Below, piece by piece: positions 23,773 to 33,071 of a stretch of 64,000 bases of DNA; positions within the stretch are counted from its first letter, which is position 1; every line of letters starts with the position of its first letter. The notes beneath the pieces were generated by a model, which saw only the letters and a list, made by a program, of their open reading frames with translations, ran no database searches and had not been told where the DNA came from. The position numbers and the translations under genes are program-made. Source of the stretch: Citrus sinensis (taxonomy: Eukaryota > Streptophyta > Magnoliopsida > Sapindales > Rutaceae). The stretch lies in contig NC_068564.1 in NCBI RefSeq assembly GCF_022201045.2, positions 28,797,001 through 28,861,000 of the forward strand. Reading direction: 5' to 3'.

Positions 23773-25135
23773 CTTATAAAATATTAACATAATTATATGA
23801 TTTTCATTTTATTTTGCAAGCACTGGTTTCTGATACGAGCTCACAACATGTAGACATTTAAATCAGCCAAACACAATCATCTGCTCAAAATAATGGTATC
23901 TCTTCAATCCTTAAAATATTGCCAACTGATATAATATCTTTATTTAGATCACTTTGTTTTATTCTGAATATGGGTTAAGGTAACTAGAATGAAAAACCTC
24001 AGCATAATCTAATTAGCAGAGTTTATTACTGCTGCCCAGCTCACTTAGCTAACTAGTCCTAAGTTAGTTATATTGTTAGCTTGAAAGTAAAAGTATATAC
24101 TATGTAGAAGATTCAAAATCATTAGATATAACTTGTGTAACTAGAACCAGTTCACTCAGTTTTAATTCACATACTTCAGCTCATAACTCTATTTTTTTCC
24201 TTCGTTTTTTTAGTTGCCAAATAAACATTCTAGAATCTGAATATATGCAATATGTTTGTAGGGCATTTGACTCAAGAATGAAGTCTGATTTGAAGCTTAA
24301 AGCATCCAGCAGTATGTAGAACATTATGCTCAAAATTTATGACAAGACAAAGCACATAACCTGACCCCATACACTATTTTTTTGCGGGGATTAGATGTGC
24401 AACATTTTTTGAAGAATCGGGACGTCAATAGATGATGTATCATCTTTTGCTCACCTAACACATAGGTTTGAGTTTTTTTTTAATCACATTTTGTTCAGAA
24501 ATATAAGCTAACAGTGTAAAGTTACTGCATTCGTCATGTATGTAGCAATTGGCTTAGTTATGCAAACTATTTCTATGATAGTTGCCTTTTTTGTAAGTAT
24601 GTATATGGTGTGCTTTCTGTCTCTTGTAACGGCTAAGTGTAAGCTAGCCAAACAATGCCTGTTCAAACTCAAATTCTGCTGGAATGCAATTTATCTATTT
24701 GGTTATGCCTAATTAGTCACTTTCAATTTATACACTTTCTTTTAAATATCTGATAATTTAGTTGTGATGCCTGTTGTTTCAATCTTATGATGATGACGAG
24801 ATTACTTTGAGTTGATTTGGAGTTGAATGGAAACTTTTCTGCACAGTTTCTTTACCATCCAGTAGTTTAACAAGTCTCAGTTGTGCTTTGATTTGATTGT
24901 ATTGTGATTATTTGTTGTTGAAGTGGGCCGGTGATATAAGTTAGTTTCAAGTATGTTGGCTAATGATGGTGAGATTAAGTTTAGTTGATTTTGAGTATAA
25001 TGGAGGCTTCACTGGGTAGTTACTGCACTGATACACAAAAATGTTACAAAAGAGCATTTGATGATCCATTTGTTTGCTAATGCATATTCATTTAGTTGCT
25101 TTAGGTATTATTACATGTATTTGTTGACTAAACAT

Positions 25136-25597
25136 TTACTTAGCAGCTATGACTACACCTATTATTGAAACTACAATAGCACAAATGAAAAAAACCAAGT
25201 TCAGGAGCAAGATTACATTTACAGCACTACATTTTACTCTATTTTGTTGTGCTTTTTGCATAATTGATTTCATTTCCTTCATATCCTTTTGCATACTCAT
25301 CAGCAGCTCAGAATTTGCTTGACATGTTCTTATACCATCAAATATAGCTCCTCTGTTGAAATCATTTGGAGATGGAATCCAAAATTTGAAATAGCCACAG
25401 CCATGTTTACTATCCATACAGCAATAATAAAGCTTGTTTGGGTTGTCATCCGATTCTGACACTTTCAAAGCAGCTCTTTTGTAGCATCTACATGTCTTGT
25501 TTGAATATCGTATGAGGTTGCCATTAATCTCATCCCTCCATCCTCCACTTTCTTGACTGCTTGATCCAATTGATTGTTGTGAACTTGCTGAAGCCAT
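25136..25597 (-). CDS. GRF-type zinc finger, single-TM protein carried by the MULE
   Basis: Intact 153-aa gene starting MASASSQQSIG; the upstream in-frame extension to 25717 is probably leader. A GRF zinc finger spans residues 36-73: C36-x-C38, NPNKLYYCC with C60, and C67 in HGCGYFKFW. A short helical, Lys/Met/Glu-rich stretch follows (about 95-115), then a C-terminal membrane helix (about 123-150, very Val/Ile/Leu-rich). This architecture is that of plant proteins annotated as At4g04775-like; their role is not established. GRF fingers in other proteins bind single-stranded nucleic acid. It runs from the right TIR inward, convergent with the transposase, and unlike the transposase it has no stop. 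Confidence 0.8.
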   Translation of the reverse strand: MASASSQQSIGSSSQESGGWRDEINGNLIRYSNKTCRCYKRAALKVSESDDNPNKLYYCCMDSKHGCGYFKFWIPSPNDFNRGAIFDGIRTCQANSELLMSMQKDMKEMKSIMQKAQQNRVKCSAVNVILLLNLVFFICAIVVSIIGVVIAAK

Positions 25598-25680
25598 GAC
25601 AAGTATAAGAGTTGAGATGATTTGCAAACGAAGAATATTGTGCAAACAAAGAATCAAATTATGCCAATTTAAATAGAGTA

Positions 25681-25731
25681 AAGCAGCACTGATATTACCG
25701 TTGGTTACCAACGGCAATATCAGTGTTGCTT
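25681..25731. repeat. 51-bp near-perfect palindrome upstream of the GRF gene
   Basis: Arms 25681-25705 and 25707-25731 pair with only two mismatches, both G-U compatible in RNA. The centre is GGTTACC. It sits 84-134 bp before the GRF-gene ATG, so it would form a strong hairpin in its leader or promoter. Confidence 0.85.
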
Positions 25732-26753
25732 TTATATTAATTACTTTAAAATATTTTAATCTATTTGTCTTATTACTACCTAATTGTTACTGTTAAAATA
25801 CTTGGTTTAAAGGGCATTTCAGTCTTTTTAACACCTAATTCAGTTTTGTTTTATATATGATTGTGTAATGTTAAAAAATAAATTCATAAGGGTATAATAG
25901 CCTTTCCAATACTCTTTTCCATTTGGCGCCAAAAAGCAAGATCTTCTACAGTATCAAATTATCTTAGCATTTCTTGAAATGTGTTGTTAAGGGCATTTTT
26001 GAATATTCCCTCAACTGCCTAACGGATGTATAACTCTTATAAACGGCCAGGGGGGATGTTGTCAATATATGCATATATTCTCTCTAGGTGTATCAGAGGC
26101 AAACCTCAAGGGTGATTTTTAAAAATTACCCTTTTTTTGGGTGCGGTCCGAGCTCGAGCCCGGCACTTTCCGAGTCCGGGTTTTGATCCGGACTTTCTAA
26201 ACCCGCATGTGATAACTTCAATTTTTTTTTTTAATTTTTTCTTTCATTTCTCTAACAATGCAAATTTTAAAAAAGAAAATAATCAAATAAACTAATTCAA
26301 TCTCAAACTTTAAAAAAGAAAATAGTCAAATACAAATATATAACACACTAACAATGCAAATTTTGCACAAATGATAAATAAAAATTATTTCAATATACTT
26401 TTTAATACCTAAATTCATCCAATTTCTAACTTAAACTCATTCAATCTATATATAAAGTAAATAAATTAAATTCAACAACACAATAATCACACAATAAATT
26501 TAAATAATATCCAACATATCATAATTTCATAATTATATATTTTTCTTTTTCTTTTTTTTTTATTTATTAAAAAATCGGGTCCGGTCTAGGTTCCGGGTTT
26601 TTGGTGTTGAACCCGGACCCGAGCCTGGAAATGTCCGGGTTTGAGAATTTCAAACCCGGGTCCAGTTTTTATGTGCATGCGGTCCGGGTTTTGCTCGGAC
26701 CGGATTGGCCGGGTCCGGTCCGTGCAGGCTTTTTTGACACCCCTACTTGTAGC

Positions 26754-27374
26754 TCAATGGTTCTGATGACCTTAACCTATGTTAAGGATATGAGTTGGCT
26801 CAAGGACTCATCACGTACGCGTCATGCTCTAACAAAGGTATGGTCTTTTATAAGGCATCTAGAGTTTCTATTAAACTTCAGATAGTACATATATTGTAAA
26901 AAAAATAATAAAAAGTATAATTTATATTGCTAAATCACTGTTTGGGGTGAAAATATTACCATACCACATATCATAAGGAGAAACTCTTTCTCGATTGAAA
27001 TAAATTTAGACTTGATTAAAAATTCGAACTTAGTAGTTTGCAATCTGCTTGATTTTATTGTATGCCCTGGAGAATAAGGTAGGAGAGCGTATTCAATTGT
27101 TAATATGCCCTAAATAAACTCCTGCTACAACTTAGGATATAGTTATTGTTTTGTTGACTAACAAATTTCAGTTATCGTAGCATAACAATTGTTATTAAGA
27201 CAAATCTAAGAAAAATAAATATTTATGAAAAATAAATATAGAAATGTGTTTAGAAATTAATATCCAAAATTAGAAAATGCTCTTTAACTTTTTTTTAACT
27301 AAATATGATGGATGCTTGAATAAATGGCGAAACTTGCTATTTATAGGCTTCTACACTTTCATTAATTTTAATAG
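26754..27374. other. Intergenic DNA right of the hAT element
   Basis: No gene seen. The sequence is AT-rich; the host sequence broken by the hAT element resumes at 26754 (TCAATGGTTCTGATGACC). Confidence 0.5.
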
Positions 27375-27514
27375 GTGCTTTGCATTAAATATCAATGTAC
27401 GCTTAACATTATTTCAAACGTATGCTTTTGCATTGAATATCAATGCAAACTTATCATTAATTCTAATGCATGCTTTTACATTAAAAGTCAATGCATGCTT
27501 TGCATTAAATATTA
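27375..27514. repeat. Degenerate ~24-bp minisatellite
   Basis: About six imperfect units of the type GCTTTGCATTAAATATCAAT follow each other. They read as FALNIN / FTLKVN peptides in one frame, but this is repeat coding, not a gene. The last unit is interrupted by a MITE at 27515. Confidence 0.75.
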
Positions 27515-27666
27515 GGAGCTAGCTACGGTACAGATTCTGTAACATACAGACCAGGTTAACCAGCCCCCAGTGGTGCCATTTGCTTGCTTTGTTTTCACAT
27601 GGTGGGACACGTAGAGTGCATGGAGTGGGGGATGTATGTTACAGAATCTGTAAGATAGACTTCTCC
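27515..27666. mobile_element. Small MITE, 152 bp, 9-bp TSD
   Basis: The terminal inverted repeats share TACAGATTCTGTAACATAC and a GGAG outer end. Perfect 9-bp direct repeats TAAATATTA at 27506-27514 and 27667-27675 flank it. The length of the duplication suggests a Mutator-type element. It interrupts the minisatellite. It is a different family from the MITE at 9934. Confidence 0.85.
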
Positions 27667-27675
27667 TAAATATTA

Positions 27676-29072
27676 ATGCATTATTTAAGAATATCTTTAA
27701 ATTTGGCATCGATCTTTCCACTTCTAGAAGCCAATATCTATAATAATAAACAATTATTATCCTGCTTTTTCTCAATCGAGTAGTTCGTTTAATTTTTGTG
27801 AAAAGACAACTTATAAAATCGTGCTCCTACCAACAATTTTACAACATACAACTTTTGGACCAGAAGAAAACCATGCACCCGTCAAATCAAGTTTCTCCGC
27901 GATATTTACATATTAGGTACTGTGATCAATATTTGAAGGGTCCTAAATTGTTCGCATAAACATGCTAAATTCTTATTATTCTTATTATTATTATTAAAAA
28001 GAAGAGAAAAAAAAAAACAATTTTCAGGAAATGAAAGTAACCAAACAACAAGTTTTATTAAAACTATACAATGAACAATTCATCCAGCGAGGATAATCAA
28101 AATATATAAATTTCAAGAAGCCCCTGTATGTTTGTTACACTCAGCTGCGAATGCCAATGCATGATAACAAGTACATCAAAATATGATCCTCAAAGACTCA
28201 AAAGACTGATTTGTAAGATGTTTAATAAAACCCCTTTTTTTGGGGCAATCCATAACTACCAATGTCAATTCAATGTAAGTAAGCATTGTGTCAATGGCAC
28301 AACTGCAATGTCTTGTTTCTATTCAAGTCTAAACACATTTAGACAAATTTGGCTTGTCCGTCATCGAAATCAGAAAAACAGACACATACCAAAAAAAAAG
28401 TGTTAGGAAGGAAAAAGCTACAAGTTATTTAATTTAGTTAAGGAGATTGCAACAGAAGCCTACTGTACACATCTTCAGAACCCCAAAGAAAAATAAACAC
28501 TAATGTTTTTCCAAAGAAAATCAAAAAAGAACAAATAAATCATAAATCTGCAAAGCCTAGAAGATGGCCTTTCTATAAATCTTAAAAAACAACAAAAATA
28601 CTACCTGCCCACACCAATGCAAGTCTAGGATGTGAGCTAAACAGCAACGACGTTTCAGCACCCAAGTCAAAAGTCTAGGCTAATGTCAAATACTTCTCTA
28701 TCTGAATCAAACTTAAGCGACTAATTGCTACAAGGAAATATAACAAGCTAAAAGAAATTGATTCACAAATCTATCTAGATCATCAAACTAAAAAAAACAA
28801 TAACAACTCCAAAGAAGAGATTTCTACAGTCTACATAACACAACAAGCTAAACTGGAAAATAAAACTAGAGCCACATAATAGAATACCAAGCACTAGTTG
28901 AAAGCAATCTATTTTTGTCTATGCCATACAATATAAGAAGCAGTCTAGTAATGTGATATGTCTTCTGATCTTCAAAAGCTGCCTCAATTGCCGCTATTAT
29001 GTAAAACTTCTAGTACTTGTGAGGAAGTGCCTAACAGAGCACAATAAGAATCTAGGAACCTTGGTGAAAATT
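27676..29072. other. Intergenic DNA and 3' region of the hnRNP gene
   Basis: No gene is seen. The part next to 29072 should be the 3' UTR of the hnRNP gene, on the minus strand; its end was not determined. Confidence 0.45.
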
Positions 29073-31161
29073 CTAAGATCTTGCATAAGGATGGTACCGA
29101 CTACTGCCACTATAGCCTCCCCTTCCATACAGTCCACCTCCTGCACCATAACTAGTACCTGGACCAGAGTCATAGCCACCACCATATCCTGAACCTCCGT
29201 AACTACCATAACCTTCACCGCCTCTACCATATCCACCTAGACCACTTCCACCGTAACTACTGCCAAAACCACCACCATAGGGTCCAAAGCGGCCGGAATA
29301 ACCAAGGGAAGGTTCACCTCGGTAGCCTCCTAAGCTACTGCCACCAAAACCCCCATAGCCACCACCGTATTCTCCACCACTACTACCATAACCATACCCA
29401 CCACCAAGCCTACCACCAAGACCTGCAGGTGTCCTATAAGGACCAGGACCAAACCCACCATCAAAGCCCCCATAAGAACTTCCAAACCCACCAAAGCCGT
29501 CATTGAAAGAACGGCCCCTAGAATTGCTAGCATATGATGGAGGAGGTGGAGGGTTCGAGGATTTCTTTGGTTCAGCTTTCTTGATCTCCACCTACAACAA
29601 AGCAACTTAGTTAACCTAGGTTTTGCTGCAAGCAAACTATTATGGTAGCCCTTTCCTGAGATTACCTATACCTGTAACAACCTCCACCTATAATTATTAG
29701 AAATATTTTAAAAAACACTAAAATGCTATTTTGCACATAAACTGTATCAATTGAGTAAACAATCCCGGGCTGATATATCCGCAAGGCAAAGAGAAAAAGC
29801 AACAAAACATTAAAAACAATGAACAAATATCCTTTTAGAAGTTGATTCACTGGAGACCATCCTATTAAGCTCACCTGGGTACCAGCCATATCAATCATAT
29901 TTCCCTTCGATAACATTTCATCCACAACTTCTTCACTATCAAAAATTACAAAACCAAAACCTCTAGAACGGTTAGTTTCATGATCACGTATGATTTGGTG
30001 TTCCAGAACTTTCCCATATTTGGAGAAGAAATTCTTGAGTTCATCTGTATGATAAAACATGTCACTGAAAAGGTACAAGCTCACATTCCATGACATTATG
30101 CATTTATTTATATGCTAAAAATCAGGAAAACAACTCCTTGACTTGAAGACATACCTTCAGATACTGATGATGGTATCCCACCAACAAATATCTTCTTTGT
30201 CTTGAAGTCCTTTGATTGACCTGAGCCTTTTGGGATAGTTCTTTTAATCTCAACCTGGTCATTTAACAGAGAGGGGGGAAAAAAAGCAGCCAAATAAGCA
30301 ATAGTGAGCTCCTACATAATGTAGCTAATAATAGACAAGTTTAAACCATCCAATGCCGCTTGCACGAAAGTAAAAAGAAATATTTACAACTCCAACCAGA
30401 TTATTCTATAAGTGAAACCTAATATCATTATCTCATGCATAACAAATGGAGGAACTTGAAATCCATATACAATATACTTTCCATGAACAAAAAACCAAAA
30501 AAAAAAAAAGGCTAAACAATATTTAAAAACAACTAAGCTACATCATCCCTAAGTTCAGCTAGCTGGAAATTTTTCAACAGACCACAAACAAGGTTGGTAA
30601 CTAATCACAGACAAAATATTAAATTTAAGAAAAATAAATACCTGTTTTCCATTAATTATGTGGGTATCTTCAATAACCTTGTCTACAACAGAAGGATCAG
30701 CATAAGTTATAAAGCCAAAACCCCTAGGCTGCCCCGTGTACCGATCTTTCATTATAACCGAATCCGTTATGTCACCATATTTTCCAAAATGCTTATTAAA
30801 CGTAGCTATATTCAAACACAACAAAATTAATCAAAACACGGAATACATATGCAAAAAATTATTAAAAATAAAGCAAAAGAAAAACAAAACCCACCATAGG
30901 TCGTGTCTTTAGGCAATCCACCTATGAAAATCTTCCTGCAAATTCCAAAACAGAAAAAAATTTGAGAAAATCACAAGATTTCGACCAATTTCGCTGAGAA
31001 ATAAAACAAAAAAATCTAAAATTTCACATGATTTAACGAAATCAAACAAAAAGCTAACTGAATCGACTGAAGGGGAAAAGAAAAAGAAAAGAGAGAGAGA
31101 CAAACCCGGGGCTTGCGCCGTCGCCGGTGTGAGGATTATCAGCTTTCGATTTGGATCCCAT
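29073..31161 (-). CDS. hnRNP A/B-like RNA-binding protein, two RRMs and Gly/Tyr-rich tail
   Basis: Six minus-strand exons: 31161-31106, 30935-30895, 30805-30642, 30254-30155, 30044-29875 and 29591-29073, giving 349 aa in frame. RRM1 spans about residues 20-95 (KIFIGGLP; RNP1 RGFGFITY). RRM2 spans about 109-185 (KIFVGGIP; RNP1 RGFGFVIF). A Gly/Tyr/Ser-rich low-complexity tail of about 150 residues follows, ending RYHPYARS. Such proteins bind nuclear and cytoplasmic RNA in splicing, export and stress granules. From memory, Arabidopsis At3g13224, At5g55550, At4g26650 and At4g14300 are close relatives; the gene order here favours At3g13224. The start at 31161 is the first in-frame ATG and begins MGSKSKADNP. 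Confidence 0.94.
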
Positions 31162-31469
31162 AGCCTGGACGTGTTAACAGAGTTTTCTAGAGAAAGGAGG
31201 AGATTAAAGGAGAGAAAATTTTTGGGGGAAAAAATAATGAGGTTAAATTCAGGGTTAGGGTTTTGAAGACAACGCGAGTGGAGAATATAAAAAAGCAGGT
31301 GCCTGCAAATTCGTTTTTACGATTTTGCCACCACTACTATTTTATCATTAGACTGTCCAACTTGTGCCCACCAACTTGCTTTTCATAAGATGCCGCCTGT
31401 TGATGATCTGTCATCTGCGTACGTAGTTATATATTTAAAATAAATTTGTCTGGGCACACCTCACAACAA

Positions 31470-31541
31470 ATCAGAGTGGCGCAGCGGAAGCGTGGTGGGC
31501 CCATAACCCACAGGTCCCAGGATCGAAACCTGGCTCTGATA
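31470..31541 (+). tRNA. Initiator tRNA-Met (CAU)
   Basis: The 72-nt gene folds into a full cloverleaf. The anticodon CAT is at 31502-31504, in the loop of a GGTGGGC..CCATAACCCACA arm. The acceptor stem pairs ATCAGAG with CTCTGAT. The sequence agrees with the plant initiator tRNA as I remember it: the A1-U72-type end, GGG/CCC anticodon stem pairs, and GATCGAAA in place of TTC in the T-loop. No intron; CCA is not encoded, as in eukaryotes. Confidence 0.97.
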
Positions 31542-33071
31542 AAGAGCGGCTTCCGATGTTTATGGTTTATTTTACTTTTTGGGCTGCTTGGACATTGGGC
31601 TTCTATTAGTTTTGGGGCCTGTTAGGATTTTGGGCTTACTGTGTTTTGGTTGTATCCATAATTTCAATAATGCCCAACTAATTTTCCTAATTTGGGAAAA
31701 AAAATCAAATGAAAAGTTTTTAAAATACATGAAAACTTGGAGCACAATTAACTTCAAAAAGTCTCTGAAATAAATAAATCTATACTTTTTTTTTTATTGA
31801 AAAATAAAAAGCCGAACCCGTCAATTACTCGTTCAAAAAGTTTTTAGAAAAAGCATATAAAGTCCTGCGGCAATTTCATATCATTGAGGTCTGTTTTTCA
31901 ACTCAAATGCATAAAGCAAACAAAAATTTTGTAAAAGATTGCGTCGCTTTCTAGTCATCCTATTGTGATTTTGCGACAATTCATTGTGGCCTCTCTTCCT
32001 CTCACTCTGATGTGAATGTCTGTTCATGCATAAACCAAACGCACACAAATACTTTACTCCTCTCCTTGTCGCTCTTTTCACTAACAAAAAACTGATAAAT
32101 AAAACAAACCAACCTATCTCAATATTTCCTCTAATTTTTTCACAAATTAACGCGACATGAGAAGATTAGTTATAGTATAAAATTATTATGAATCTATATA
32201 ATTAAAAAATATAATTATTATTACTTTTTAATTAATCTCTTTATACTACATTAATTTATATAAAATTATTTACGAAAAGTTACGACACTGTTATCGTTAT
32301 GATTGTCCTTTTAATGCACAGTGTAACCCCAAAAGTACCTCAAAGTCGTCAATCATAACCCTTTTTTTTTGTATTCCTCCATATAATTGGCCCTAACAAC
32401 ATTTATCACCGAACCCAATTATTATTTAGTCCCAGACCAATGGCATGTACACCTACATTGACATTCCATATCTTGTCCATGTCACCTGTACGCACTCTCT
32501 CTGCATTATTGGTGTTTAATTTCCACCTACAAACCCTCTCATCTTTATTTACACAGAATTTGATATTCTCATATTATTACCATATAGAATTTGATATTAT
32601 CATATTATTACCGTATTATATGCTACATTACTTTTTATAAATAGTACATACAGACCGTTTTTATTTTTGGGCTCATCACTTGTATTGCTTAACTATGTTA
32701 CACATAAAAACTTTTACATAATTTATAGATTTAATACTACAACATAATTTATCATAGCTTGTTTAGTTGTTTAATATATATGTACATATGTATAGACTCA
32801 CACACACACTCTTCTCTTTTAAAAATATTTGATAGTATTTATATTTACCCAATATTTTTTTTTTAACAATTTTATCTAATTCTTTTAATCACACACAATC
32901 TAAAATTTCCCAAAATCTTTGTATAAAAGAGTTCATAAGCTGCATAAATAATAATTCAATCGTCCAATGCCTCTCTATAAACATCACGTATACACAAATT
33001 GAGACACACACGCATAACTGCCCCCGGCCCCCCTCTCTCTCCCCTTCTTTCTCTTGACAAACAAACATAAC
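31542..33071. other. Intergenic DNA and promoter of the GIP1-like gene
   Basis: No gene is found. Near the end, TATAAA at 32976-32981 is a candidate TATA box about 95 bp before the GIP1-like ATG. A pyrimidine-rich leader (around 33031-33055) lies between them. Confidence 0.5.

Larger units (their letters stand above)
20537..26131. mobile_element. Mutator-like transposon (MULE), 5.6 kb, 124-bp TIRs
   Basis: Terminal inverted repeats at 20537-20660 and 26008-26131 are about 95% alike by eye. They start GGGTAATTTTTAAAAA and include GGTTTGCCTCTGATACACC. Flanking 10-bp direct repeats TTTTTTCGGG (20527-20536) and TTTTTTTGGG (26132-26141) differ at one base, as expected for an aged 9-10-bp Mutator duplication. 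It carries a MURA-type transposase on + and a GRF-zinc-finger gene on -, in convergent order. The transposase is broken, so the copy is non-autonomous. Confidence 0.93.
20430..26745. mobile_element. hAT-type non-autonomous element, split by a nested MULE
   Basis: The ends TAGGCTTGGCAAAATCCGGG (left) and, inverted at the right, TAGGGGTGTCAAAAAAGCC form hAT-like termini. They are followed by CCGGGT/CCGGTC-rich subterminal repeats typical of such plant elements. Perfect 8-bp target duplications CTTGTAGC flank it at 20422-20429 and 26746-26753, which is the hAT signature. Without the nested element (20537-26131) it is only about 720 bp and has no coding capacity. Confidence 0.85.

Noticed and set aside
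25598-25717. N-terminal 40-residue extension of the GRF-finger protein
   Set aside because: It is coded across the palindrome and is unlike the start of related proteins; it is more probably leader.
27277-27522. 81-codon frame with repeated FALNIN-like peptides
   Set aside because: The periodicity is that of the AT-rich minisatellite, and the end is interrupted by a MITE.
29330-29635. 101-codon minus-strand frame over the hnRNP tail
   Set aside because: It is a shadow frame of the Gly/Tyr-rich exon.
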